Shown: in pieces, positions 11,250 through 21,599 of the stretch
Layout: every line of letters begins with the position of its first letter
How positions within the stretch are numbered: the stretch's first letter is position 1
Source of the DNA: Fasciola hepatica
Lineage: Eukaryota; Platyhelminthes; Trematoda; Plagiorchiida; Fasciolidae
NCBI GenBank assembly: GCA_948099385.1
Contig: CANUEZ040000167.1
Span: 3,943,001 to 4,007,000 of the forward strand
Length of the DNA stretch: 64,000 bases
Direction: 5' to 3'
Translations under genes and position numbers: made by a program
The notes under the pieces: generated by a model
Told to the model about the DNA's origin: nothing
The model's database searches: none
Seen by the model: only the letters and a program-made list of their open reading frames with translations

Positions 11250-11640
11250 CTAGGCCGATGGCCAGTAGGAATAGGCTGTGTCTATAGAGCTACGCAAACA
11301 GATGGGGAGGAAGGGTGAACTGTTCCAGCTTCTACAGATAGTGTTGAGTAGGTCAAGGCGCTTTGTCTTGTTGGGAGACATAAACCTCCAAGAACTAAAT
11401 TGGGACGATGGATGTGCCCCTAAGGGAACCACTGGAAATGCCCTGGTGATTTGGCTTCACAGTCACACCCTCACACAAAGTGTGGGAGAAGTAACGCGCT
11501 TCCGTGATGGACAAAGCTCATCTACCCTGGATCTGCTTGTAACCAGGTATCGATCTGATGTCACCCCTTTGGTGATGGATAAGCCATTGGAGGAGAACGA
11601 TCATGGAGTCCTGCGTGCGCTTTTCACTGAAAGGCAAAAC
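11250..11640 (+). pseudogene. Element K endonuclease (C-terminal half)
   Basis: The apurinic-type endonuclease of LINE ORF2 is visible as RRFVLLGDINLQELNW (GD(F/I)N motif), SSSTLDLLVTRYRSD ('S.LDLV.T') and LEENDHGVLRALF. The last matches the 'SDH' active-site motif, but has NDH. A short preceding piece in another frame, GCVYRAT, is the 'VYR.P' strand. The N-terminal 'NARSL...ETWL' part was not recognised upstream. Inactive. Confidence 0.7.
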
Positions 11641-12069
11641 AAGCCAGAATCTAGGTTTGTTCGGAAATGCGCTAGAGTGGGTGGGGATCAACTGAGGGTA
11701 AGGACACGGAGCGTATGTTGGTACCCGTATACGACAAAAGCCATCTGTAGGCGATAGACGGGGAGCAATCAGAGCCGGGCTAACAAGCTTGACGGACCAG
11801 TTTGATTCATTAACACAACAAAGAAATAGGGGCCGGCAGCCTTGACGGAAGCCCAGGAGTTGGAGGTCATTAAAGGTTCGTAGAAGGCTATGGGCTCACC
11901 ACAAACTTTATAGTACGCAAAAAGCGCGGGCCGATTACAAGACAGCCAGAAGCAGGGCCCAAGCCCTGCAACGAGGAGCAAAGTACGAGTATGACAAGAG
12001 ACTGGCCTTCAATGTGATGGCAGACCCAAAGAAGTTCTTCGCTTGTGTGCAGTTCAAGGAAACGACACT

Positions 12070-12966
12070 AGAGGGTAAGCACCCTGGAGATGACCGACGG
12101 AGGCATTGCTCTCGATAATAAAGGCAAGGCAGAAACCTTACTTGCATTCCTTAAGAGCGTGTATCGTCAGGACCATATGCTTAGTGTGACGACATCGGAT
12201 ACAGGGAGTACGCCACTGCTTCAGGAGCTTACTGTAAGCAAGGATAAGGTGCTCCACGAACTCAGGTCTTTGTGAGAGCACGAAGTTGCTGGACCGGACG
12301 CAATCCACCCGGCTACTGTTCAGTCTCTTTCCGATATCTAATCAGGGGCTATTTCCCAGCCGTACGAAGAGTTTCTGAGGAAGGGTAAGGTGCCAGATGA
12401 TTAGCGCAATGCCATTGTCGTAGCGATTCATAAGACAGGATCCAGGCAGAGCTCGGAGAGTTATAGACCGGTCAACCTAAAGCCAGTGTCGTGCTAGTGC
12501 GTGGAAGGCATAATCAGAAGGCAATTGCGTCTGCATGTGGTTGATAACGACCTACTGACACCTGCATGATATGGATCTGTTAAAAAAGGATCGTGTTTGA
12601 CAAACCTACTGATGTTTTCAGTCGAGACCACAGACGAATGGGTGAAGGTACGACAGTAGAGGTTTCAGCGAGGCTTTTGACTCCGTAAATCATCCCCTGC
12701 TGGACTATAAATTGCTGACCTTTGGGATACGCGGGAAAGCAGGAGTTTGGGAAGCACATTTTCTCAGGGATGGCAGCTTCTGTGTCAAGGTGGGCGATTA
12801 TCTGTCGAGACCACAAGGGGTTACCAGTGGTGTGTCACAGGATTCGGCACTGGGGCCCTTGCTCTTCCTCATGTATATAAGTGACCTATCGGAAGAATTG
12901 AATAGCCCGTGTTTCGTCTTTGCGGATGATGTGAAGGTAGCGGGGGGCGATCTAGCCAGAGTATAA
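12070..12966 (+). pseudogene. Element K reverse transcriptase
   Basis: RT motifs appear across several frames: 'AGPD.IHPA' near 12288, YRPVNLKPV near 12465, GSCLTNLLMF near 12590, VTSGVSQDSALGPLLFL (changed from the usual 'VPQGSVLGP') near 12820 and FVFADDVKVAGG (motif C, both Asp retained) near 12915. At least six stops lie between the blocks. Close relative of copies A-C. Confidence 0.75.
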
Positions 12967-13066
12967 ATGCGGTGCTCAGATTGGCAGAAAGATGAGATTT
13001 AGCGCCGAAATTCGCCAAACGTCAAGTTCTGACCACTAACATAGGCGAAATGAGCAGTATTCAGTT

Positions 13067-13716
13067 TTGAAGAGCGTCGGAGGTAAAAGACCCAGGTGCA
13101 ACAGTCGCACAGGACCTCAAGCCTTCAAGGCTGTGCCGGAAAGCTGCAAATATGGCCAGAGGGTATTAAATGGGGCATGCAACACCATCACGTGGAAAAA
13201 ACGAGAAGTTTTCGTCCAGTTTTACAAGGTTTTGGTGCAAACTCTTCTGGAGTATTGTGTTCAGGCATGGGCTCCCTATTATCGCAAGGAAGAGGAGTGC
13301 TTGGAGAGGGTGCAGCGACTTGCAACTAGAACGATCGCCGGTCAGGGGTAGAAACCTTACGCCCATAGTCTGGAGGATCTTAAGCTCTTCTCCATAGAGC
13401 AGAGTAGAGAGCGAGGTGACGTATTAGAAACGTTCAAGATCATAAAGGGTCTATCAGGTTTAGACATGGGTGGTCTGTTCGTTTATGCCCCGAAATGCGG
13501 CACCAGGGAACACAGTCTTGAGCTACAGAAGACGTACGCAAGGCTGGACATACGGGCCAAGTTTATTACAAATAGAGTTGTACCTATGTGGAAAAGACTG
13601 TCATAGGAAGCGGTTGCAAGCAGCAATGCACCCACTTTCAGGAAAGCCCTAGATTCACGCCGGAACGCAGCTTTACCAGAGCTAGCCGTGTGAACAGACG
13701 GTGAGATAATGAGCCC
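13067..13716 (+). pseudogene. Element K ORF2 C-terminal domain
   Basis: Thumb and C-terminal region: VLVQTLLEYCVQAWAPYYRK, EECLERVQRLATRTIAGQG, then 'LKLFS.EQ....GD' and 'T.EHSLELQ' pieces to about 13690. It corresponds to the 33.1-33.6 kb part of the intact LINE. It ends without the (ACTGA)n tail because copy A starts there. Confidence 0.7.
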
Positions 13717-14042
13717 CTTGGTGAAAGCCGCTCGGTTTGAATTCATAGTGATCTTGCCTTCAGAGTGGGTTTTGAACAGTTTTGTAGGTTAACCCAGTTT
13801 AATTCACAGTGTTGAGCGTATCAAAAGTGCCTTTATGGTGCTTTTTATCCGGAGAGTATTTTTATTCTTCTCGTAGTATTGCCGAGTAATGTTCGGTGTT
13901 TTTGAAAGCGATCATTTCTCGTTTAAAGTTTTGATTTTGTTTTTTTGTGTAAACGGGCTGTACCTGGAAGAGTCAGAATGCTCATTATGTGTTAAGTTAA
14001 AGAGCACATAAGCTGTTTCCCCTTTCTTTTTGTGTTTTCGGT

Positions 14043-14925
14043 ATGACACGCGTTTCTGACCCGTGTCTCGCGCCCGAATGCGGAAAGCATGTGGTAAATT
14101 TTATGGAGTGCAAGGTACGCAAGAGGTGGGCTCACCCAAAGTGTTCGGGACTAGCAAGGAATACTTATGTCCTTTATAAACAGAACCCATGGGCTGAGTG
14201 AGTCTGTGCTCCTTGCAAGGAGGCGGCCAGTTTGGCCCTTAAACTGCAGACCCAAGGGCATGACCAACGTCCATCAACTAGTACCTCAGACATAAGCTCC
14301 AAAACACCGCAACCAGCTTGCAGGAAGTCATTTGCAGAAGAAGCGGGTACACATGAGAGGACAATCATTAAAGCAAGTGGACCAGTTCCGAGAGCTTGCC
14401 ATGCGGTCGTTGCCTCAACTCCCTTGAAGCAGACCGACGAGGGCCATTGGACTGAGTACAAGTCTAGAAGGGCAAGGCAACCCAAAATGAAGAGTGACTG
14501 TAATATATCGAAGAAAGGGCCCAGCTAGGGTGAACGAACCTGCTATCCTGGTGTTGGAAAACAAAGTGAAGTATCTGCGACGGCAAATCTTGTCGATGGG
14601 CAGGGTCTCAAGCAGAAGGCTCCTGATGGTTAGCCAGGAAGAACGTTTTATAGGGGGGTCGAAAGCCAGCAGGGATAATAATAGGAGGAAGGTCTACGAC
14701 AAACTGTAAATTGCAGGTGTTCCGTACACTACTATTCTAAGAAGCGTTCACAAAGCGGGGACACGGAAGTCACCACTGGGGAACAAAGGTGAACATCGTG
14801 CGAGACCAATCCTAGTGGAGTTCGCTGATGAGTCCACCCGGGATAGACTGCTGACGAGAGCAGCAATAGCGGCTCACACCACCTAGGGCATATACCAGAC
14901 TGTGGCTGACGGACATAGAGAAAGG
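14043..14925 (+). pseudogene. Copy A ORF1 (PHD-like finger, coiled coil), broken
   Basis: ATG at 14043 opens MTRVSDPCLAPECGKHVVNF, a Cys-rich finger in which one zinc ligand is changed (ECKVRKRWAHPKC against ECEVCKRLAHSRC in copy B). A TGA near 14200 precedes VCAPCKEAA. The second half continues to the heptad-like VLENKVKYLRRQILSMGRVS (about 14550-14605) and an RRM-like 'RPILVEFADEST' block in a shifted frame near 14810. Full-length reading is impossible. It aligns throughout with the intact ORF1 of copy B, with visibly lower identity than ORF2 shows. Confidence 0.75.
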
Positions 14926-15123
14926 CCTGGTGCTCTAGCAACGGGGGGTAACCTCGGTGGAGCAGCCAGGGCGCTGGTGAGAAACCAAAAGTTCAGCAGA
15001 ATGACATACTCGGCTCTCAGGCCTCGGGCATGACAGTAGTAAGGAAGCCGCGTGCGGGGTCGCGAATAATTTTAATTGAAAACGCGCTGGTAGACGAGAA
15101 TTAGCACTACCGTCCGCAGATAG

Positions 15124-16188
15124 ATGACAGCGCCCCCTCCTGCCAGTCTGGATGTTGTGGCAACTCCTATGGAGATGGATTGGGAGTCGTCGGAAGTTCT
15201 GGATCGTCAGCCTGCGTCATGCACACCAGTGGGGACAACCCAAGTAAAAAAACTTGTCATCATCTCAGGCGTTGCGCCTGAGAAACAGACAGGAGTGAAT
15301 AATAAGAGACACCTAAGCGACGGAGCAAACGCGGTAGTGTTATATACTAACGCGTGTAGTATAAGAAACAAATGGGCAGAACCCGCCAAAACCGTTGAGG
15401 AGCAGAAGGCGTCAATAGTTGCTGTTACGGAAACGTGGCTTTCTGAAGAAGACCATGTGCCAGGCCTAATAAGTAACGGTTTTAAAGTCTATAGGCAGGA
15501 TCGAGAACAGGATCGCCTTGCTGGTGGAGTAGCCAACCTCGTTAGGTCAGGTACCAACCACCTTGAGTCTCAGACCAAGATGTGCACTCGCAACGTCCAG
15601 TTGTGAGCAGTTACCGTCATCCTTCCGAGCAGAAGGGATAACGTTGTCTGTGTCTACAGGGCACCAAGTACAAACGGCCAAGAGGAAGTTTGTTTACTGC
15701 GGACTTTGACTGAACTAGTTAGGGACGCACAAAAGATTCTCATAGTGGGTGACTTCAATCTTCCGCACATCGACTGGGTGGCTGAGGTCTGCGTGCCGGG
15801 ATCGGAGGAGAAAACCTACATAGAATGGCTGCATGCCAATGCGTTGCACCAGCATATTAGGGAAAATACCAGATATAAGACTGGATGCGTCCCATCGTTG
15901 CTGGAGCTAGCAATAACGAACTTCCCCAACGACATGTCTGGACTGCATAATTGTGCACCGCTGGGCAAGAGTAACCACATGTGTGTCAAGATCGTCCTAT
16001 GCATGCGGCAACCCAAGGTACCCTCAAGGCTCGTCAGGCATTTCGGTAGTATGGACATAGATAGGCTTCGTAATAGGGCGATGGGTTTGACCTGGGACAC
16101 GATAGAGGTGGCTGCTGTCGAGGAGCGCTGGCAAGTCACAAAGGGATTTCTGATTGCCCTCCAGGAAGTGTTCGCACCCGTGAAATGA
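15124..16188 (+). pseudogene. Copy A ORF2 endonuclease domain
   Basis: The first open part (15124-15606) carries VLYTNACSIRNKWAE and VTETWLSEEDH, with the catalytic Glu in ETWL. A TGA at 15604 interrupts the domain. It continues with VVCVYRAPS, IVGDFNLPHIDW (GDFN), SLLELAITN and LGKSNHMCVK. The last should be 'SDH', and the essential Asp is Asn here. The same stop and the same SNH occur in copies B and C. The domain would nick target DNA for reverse transcription in an active LINE; this one should be inactive. Confidence 0.85.
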
Positions 16189-17382
16189 AGGAGTGGGGAG
16201 GGCAAACCCATGTGGTGGAAGGCTGCAATAGCCAAGGCCATCAGAAGTAGAAACCGCAGCTGGAACCAGTACAAAGCTTCCGGCAGTCAGCTAGCCTGGA
16301 ACCGCTATACGAAGCTGAGAAACGAGACTGTGAGCCTTCTGAAAACTTCCAAGCGGGAATTTGAGCTCAAATTGGCCCAGTGTGTAAGAAAATAGCCGAA
16401 AAATTTCTACAGCTATGTACAGTCGAAGGGCTCAACAAAGAATGCCGTAGGTCCACTATCCATTAGGGATCACGGTATTGCCACTGATGACCAGAGCAAA
16501 GCAGGCACCCTGGGGGAATACTTTGGTAGTGTACATAGGATGGATAGTGGGGTACGAGCAGATCTAGCTCTGGTGCATCCTGATCCCCAGTTGAATGAGC
16601 TAAATCTGTCACAGGAAAGTGTACGTGAGTACCTACGGGAATTAAACAGCCACAAGTCAGCGGGTGCAGATGGCATCCACCCAGCTATCATCAAGCCGTT
16701 GGCGGATATCATAGCTCCATCGGTGTGCAAGCTGTACAGGTCCAAGTTGGACCAGAATGAGCTCTCTCGGGACTGGAAATTCGCCGCCGTCGTGGCAATA
16801 CATAAGAGTGGACCTAATTCGGCTATGCATAACTACAGGCCGGTAAGTCTAACTAGCATCCTATGTAAAGTCCTTGGGAAGATCATCCGTGCCCACATCT
16901 GCCAGCACTTACTGGAGCACTCCATGTTAAGTCCGGCCCAGCATGGATTTCTGAAAAATAAATCTTGTCTGACCAATCTCTTGTGCTTCTTAGGTGAAGT
17001 AACCGGACGACTGGACGGAGGTAAGCAAGTTGAGGTATGCTACCTCGACTTTGGCAAGCCGTTCGACTCCGTTAATCGTCGTCTTTTGCTATGCAAGATG
17101 GAGACGTTCGGTATAGGTGGGCCAGTATTTAGGTGGCTGGAGAACTTCCTCTCCAACAGGACGTTTTGCGTCAAAGTGGGGGACAGGTGCTCCAGTTTGG
17201 TGAACATCACCAGGGTTGTACCTGAGGGATCCGTCCTAGGCCCGGTCCTATTCTTGTTATTTAATAATGACCTGGCATCCACTCTTCAATCGCCCAGCTT
17301 TATTTTTGCGGATGATGTGAAGATTGTTGGATCTGAGGATAGGGTGGACTTGGGCAGGGATATAGGTACCGTCCTGGGCTGA
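16189..17382 (+). pseudogene. Copy A ORF2 reverse transcriptase domain
   Basis: After stops at 16186 and 16393 a 280-codon stretch (16540-17382) stays open. Motifs are GADGIHPAI, HKSGPNSAMHNYRPVSLTS, QHGFLKNKSCLTNLL, VCYLDFGKPFDSVN (motif A Asp present), VVPEGSVLGPVLFLLF (usually VPQGSVLGP) and FIFADDVKIVG (motif C Asp pair present). The active-site residues are intact although the reading frame is not. The stretch closes with TGA at 17380, soon followed by a TAG. Confidence 0.88.
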
Positions 17383-18107
17383 GCATACAAATAGGACTTA
17401 TCTCTGAACGCTGAAAAAACCATTTGTTGTCAAGGCCAAAAGAGAGCCTAACTGTCGCTCATGATCAAGGGCTGTTCACCATAGAAACAGTCAGTAGGGT
17501 TAAAGACCTTGGGGTCATCATGAACAGTGTTTTCAAATGGTCGGAGCAGTGCAACTCTGCTGCACAAAAGGCTCATGGGGATCTCTTTAGGCTGCGATCA
17601 GCTTTGTCTTGCCGGCAGCCGGAGGTGTTCGTACCTGTTTGCATGGCTATAGTACGACCTCACTTAGAAGGTAGCGTGCAGGCTTGGTCACGCCTCTAAA
17701 AAAGGACGCTGCCTGCCCAGAGAAAGTCAAACGTCTCGCCACGCAAATGGTTGAAAGGCATAGGGGTAAGACGTGTGAGCAGAGACTCTGTGATTTGAAT
17801 CTTTTCTCGTTGGAAAGGAGGAGACGTTGAGGGGATCTTATAGAGACGTTCAAGGTAGTGAAGGGCTTTTCTGGCCCTAGACCTGATAGTCTATTCCAAG
17901 TGGCTTTAGATTCCAGAACAAGGGGACATGTAAAGAAGCTGATAAAAGCCCGAGATAGGTTGATGGCTAGATTGCACTTCTTCAGCAATAGGGTAGTAAA
18001 CAGTTGGAACGGTCTGCCTGGTGGAGTGATAGATCTGCAGACCGTCCAGTCCTTCAAAGGTGCCCTAGATCGCAAGTGGTACGAGGTATTTCCTCATAGT
18101 GAGCTTT
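17383..18107 (+). pseudogene. Copy A ORF2 C-terminal domain
   Basis: Reading resumes as VKDLGVIMNSVFKWSEQC, then AIVRPHLEGSVQAW. A stop and a frame change follow at an A-run (about 17698). Next come VKRLATQMVERH and LNLFSLERRRR, a TGA, and then TFKVVKGFSG. The last open part (17858-18109) contains FFSNRVVNSWNGLPGGVIDL, the 'NR.V..WN.LP..V' end typical of CR1 ORF2. Confidence 0.8.
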
Positions 18108-18402
18108 GAGTATGTTAACTAGATGGGTGACGGGGAGCACTGTGGTCCTTCTGGAGTATGCGGTAATCGACTTTCTCGCTGATTGCATACAGTCTCAGTG
18201 AACGCTCACGATGCATAATGTCTCTCGCAGTTGATGTGCGATGAGGTTTTCCGTTTCCCTCTCATTTTTAGCGGGGATTCGACGAAATACACTCGGCAGT
18301 GGTGGGTGCATAACTGGTGTGCATACCATCGAAGGGATTCTGGGCACTCGATTGGCCGTGGTCATTACCTGTCCTGTGCAAACTGTACTGAACTGAACTG
18401 AA

Positions 18403-19065
18403 GGGTACTTCTTCTTCTGTGACCAGCGTCTCAGTCCTGAATCCGGATGAGACAGTTCTTGGCAATGCACTGTTAACAGACCCACTGAAACGTGAGGACC
18501 AAAAACAGGCTGCAGGGTAAACGAACTAAATGCCACTGTCCGCATCCAGGGATGCGATAGCCAGCCTAAGGAGCTTGCTTATGAAGTCTCTCCCAGCTCC
18601 CCAGGTGGCCGATCAGGTGTGCAGAATACCCGAGCAGCAAATTCTGAATGCCACCAAGACTTTGCAAGATACGGAGAAATACTCAGGGCAAGTCATTCTT
18701 TGGGTTCGCTATCTCAATCCGGATCACCCTTATGACACATTCCCACGTGTTTAACCTAAAGTACTCCGGATACCAACTAGATCCCGAGAACGGCCTATGG
18801 AACGGGCAACAAGCCAAAATTTCCGACGCGTGCCTTAAAAAGTAAAGGTCGGTGGAATAGGGGAAGGGCGGTTTTTATTGAAACAATGTCGTTCACGTTT
18901 ACGTTTGAGACCGATACCGGACGCGATAATAGCAAAGGGAACTAAAGACTCAAACGCCCGCAGGCACAACAGTCGAAACGTATTTCTCAATTGGCGGAAA
19001 CCAGTTGTCCTTACAGCAAGCCGACAAACAACGCACAGCCCTGTGACACCAACCAACATACACAC
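18403..19065 (+). other. Gene-like segment after copy A (also after copy C)
   Basis: This 663-base stretch follows the LINE tail and is repeated nearly unchanged at 44806-45476. It can be read as two exons. The first includes VLNPDETVLGNALLTDP. A possible 33-base intron follows (GTAAAC...CATCCAG, about 18519-18551). Splicing restores one frame into DAIASLRSLLMKSLPAPQ and onward to WVRYLNPDHPYDTFPRV. The region after 18755 continues in another frame (LKYSGYQLDPENGLWNGQQA). I do not recognise the protein. It may be a cellular exon pair carried by DNA duplication or 3' transduction. Confidence 0.4.
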
Positions 19066-19441
19066 TGTAACGAACGTTTGAGCAATGCGTGACCAAATTC
19101 GCAAAGGAACTCGAAATCAAAAGACGATTATCCGCGATTTTCTACGATACTAGATTATTACATGAACAATGACATCAAAAATACACAAACCTCAATAATA
19201 CGATCACAAGGACTCAACAACGAGAAACCGAATAGCTCCGTGTGAGCAGACAGCACGTGCGTCACGCAGGTCCTGAACGAGGATGTGCCAAAGTACCGCT
19301 CTGGGCACGAACAAACAACAATTGGTCCATAAAAACAACCAGTTTGTAAAGACAAGCCAACAATGTAGGCAAATGAGTGATGTTGGGAAAAAAACTGAAT
19401 CGCAAGGGAAAAAGGGGGATTTTCCACGACCGGCTGTTACA
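19066..19441 (-). repeat. BEL 3' LTR
   Basis: Direct repeat of 25389-25764, roughly 90% identical by eye and equal in length. The plus-strand start is TGTAACGAACGTTTGAGC and the end is CCGGCTGTTACA. The left flank is CATACACAC, the same bases that precede TGCCTAG in the empty site after copy C. Confidence 0.85.
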
Positions 19442-20151
19442 CCGCCCACCAAAATCCTCCTGGATCCTTAGCAGAGTCGAAGGTTCGGTATAAATGTACT
19501 GATTCTTCCTACCTGCCTAGGCCCTGCTGTCAGTGCGCGCGTCTAATGCTTGTCGTCAACGTTCTATTACTGGTCACACCTGATCCATTGGCTACATAGA
19601 CGTGAGGCTAGTCTACATCTTCCACAAGACCAAATGACCGATGGCGGGCGTGAAGAGGCCACATAAATGCTGTCCTTGTTAGGGGCCGTCCGGTCCTGGA
19701 TGTACGTGCTTGAGTGTGTGTGTGTGAGTGCGTTTGTGTGTGTGCCGGGGTATACAATGAAATCACAGGTATGACTACACATCAAAGGAGGACTCTCTGC
19801 AGTGTCAACAAAAGACTGTGTGGCAAGAAAAAACGAGTAAAATGTAGCATGTGTATGTGACCTAAGCTCCGCTACCTCTACATATGCAAGGGGCATTAGG
19901 TAACGTCAACAAAAAGGGCAAACTCAACGAACACTGTCACATGTTTGATGGGTTCACGGGATGCAGAGTGCGTCGTGCATGCGTGTATGTATCGGGATGT
20001 ACAATCGGATCGCATTCATCACCACATATCGGAAAGAACCTTCTGTAATGTCAACGAAAAGACCGCGAGCACTTTAACGTGTTTGACGGAGACCGTGTGG
20101 TATATATGGTGTTTATTTATCCACCTCGATTACTGGTGTGAAGAAGGTTTA
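19442..20151 (-). other. BEL 3' untranslated region with GT microsatellite and imperfect tandem repeat
   Basis: Lies between the pol stop (20152) and the 3' LTR. A GT-rich microsatellite covers about 19710-19744. A diverged module with a 'GT(C/A)(A/T)ACGAAAAG' type core recurs around 19800, 19898 and 20048. No open frame here has a recognisable domain. Confidence 0.5.
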
Positions 20152-20703
20152 CTAGGCCGCAGGGTTATCAGCTCCTCCGTCTTCGCTCTCGAGTAGGTTA
20201 ATGCTGCGTATGTCACGAATGAGCACTCCGTTAGCTGTCTTCACCTTCACCGTTCTTATCATTCCATCAGTGCTTTTGATGGTTTCCGTAACTACTCCCA
20301 AAGACCAATTGCTGAAACGTGCGCGTTCGTCGGCAATCTTAACCACATACCCCACTTTGAATGGCCTTGTTTTCACCAGCCACTTCTGTCGAGTCTGCAA
20401 AGCCGGTAAGTACTCCCGTAGCCATCGCCTCCAGAAGACCTTGGCCAGATAGTTCGCTTGCTTCCACCCGTGGAGGTAGCTCCCACGAAGGTTTACCGGC
20501 CCTTGGAAACCCTCGTTCGACCTTAGCGTCAGTGAGTCGTTTGGGGTGAGCGCCAGGTGGGTGGGGTCGCCATTCAATACTGGAACCAGGGGGCGGTTTT
20601 TCAGGATTCGCTCCACCTCAGTCATGACGGTGTTCAGCGTCTCGTCGTCGGGCGGCTGCTGCTCCATGATTGACAGCAATATCCGTCTGGCGGACCGGAT
20701 CAT
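20152..20703 (-). pseudogene. BEL integrase C-terminal part (DUF5641-like)
   Basis: Continues the integrase after one frameshift and a stop. The catalytic Glu region reads RGGI-stop-ERMIRSARRILLSI; a TGA lies where Trp is usual (GIWERM). Then come TEVERILKNRPLVPVL and ALTPNDSLTLRS, KVFWRRWLREYLPALQTRQK and DERARFSNWSLGVVTE. These match the conserved C-terminal extension of Pao-type integrases. About 183 codons are open and end in a stop at 20152. Confidence 0.85.
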
Positions 20704-21491
20704 GCGTTCTCATATGCCGCCTCGGTGACTGGCCTGTGGGGTTTGAAATGCCATCGTATGCCGTGGGCCACGGTTCGATCCTGCAGTTCGTCCCTGTTTA
20801 TGTCCTTGTGCCAACGCTGCAATTCCCGGTGAGCGCCCACAAAGTTCGATCCATTATCTGAGTATATATCGGCCGGTACGCCTCTTCGGTTGATAAATCT
20901 CTGCAAGGCTCGTAGAAACGAGTCGGTCGTCATCGAATGTGCGACTTCTAGGTGTACCGCGCGTGATTTCATGCACGTCATGATACATCCATATCGCTTT
21001 TCTAATCTTTTCCCGCACTTGATCCACAAGGGCTCGAAATAGTCCAACCCGGTGTCACTGAACGGCCACCAGCCCGTAGTCACTCTGCATTCTGGTAGTG
21101 GGGCCATGAGTTGTTTGCCTGCTGTGGCATTGCGTCTCCTGCATTGCACACACCGTCGGATTACGCGTTTTATAGTCTCTCGTCCTCTCAACAACCAAAG
21201 ACGCTTTCGGATGACGCTCGTCACGTGACTTTCCCCGGCATGTCCCTTCACGGCGTGGACGTGTTGAGTCATTAGCTCTACTACAGGTTGTCTCGCAGGC
21301 AGCAGTATAGGATACTTTGTGTCGAAGCTCAGGTGGGTGTTGGTCAGCCTACCATCCACCCGCAGCAGTCCGTCGATGAGTTTGGGGTTTAAACGCTTCA
21401 GCTCGCCTCTTGGAGATGGCATGTTTTCATTGGTTGGTCCCACTTCTTCCGCCCTCTTGGGTTCTCGGGCGAAAGCCTCGCGTTGTATCAT
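20700..21491 (-). pseudogene. BEL integrase zinc-binding and catalytic core
   Basis: 263 open codons. The HHCC region is seen in MTQHVHAVKGHAGESHVTSV and RRCVQCRRRNA. The core has DTGLDYFEPLWIKCG (first Asp), KSRAVHLEVAHSMTTDSFL and DIYSDNGSNFVGAHREL (second Asp). The third acidic residue is in the adjacent frame. The frame ends at VTEAAYENA because of a one-base shift. The enzyme would insert the element's cDNA into the genome if repaired by nature; as it stands it is broken. Confidence 0.88.
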
Positions 21492-21599
21492 TCTGAAAAT
21501 ATCGTACTCTGCCGCTTGTAGCTCATCGGGACCTATCGGGCCGACCCGTATCCGGCCTGAGGGTCACAGCCCTTTCATGACTAGTAAATTTCTCTTGAA

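Larger units (their letters stand above)
9293..13716 (+). mobile_element. Decayed CR1-like LINE (element K)
   Basis: Contains, in order, a 5' UTR start matching the other CR1 copies (GTGTGGTTTGAAC near 9303), an ORF1 with a PHD-like finger, an endonuclease, a reverse transcriptase and a C-terminal domain. It is close to full length but has many stops and frameshifts. Its 3' end is cut at about 13716, where CR1 copy A begins. Confidence 0.75.
13721..18402 (+). mobile_element. CR1-like LINE copy A (full length, dead)
   Basis: Starts with a conserved 5' end (TTGGTGAAAGCCGCTCGGTT) shared with copy B and ends in an ACTGAACTGAACTGA tail at about 18388-18402. ORF1 and ORF2 are both present. ORF2 is broken by stops and frameshifts that are identical in copies B and C. 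From about 14963 onward it is nearly identical to copy B, and from 15123 to copy C; before 14963 it differs clearly from B. Confidence 0.85.

Noticed and set aside
15816..16274. 152-codon minus-strand open frame with a hydrophobic composition
   Set aside because: Opposite the endonuclease domain, recurs in B and C for the same reason, and has no start context or homology I can recognise.
16470..17282. Long minus-strand open frames opposite the CR1 RT (also opposite copies B and C)
   Set aside because: They are antisense shadows of the RT reading: no known motif, and present in every copy only because the copies are nearly identical.
19710..20080. CRISPR-like array
   Set aside because: Repeats are imperfect, few and unevenly spaced, and this is eukaryotic retroelement DNA.
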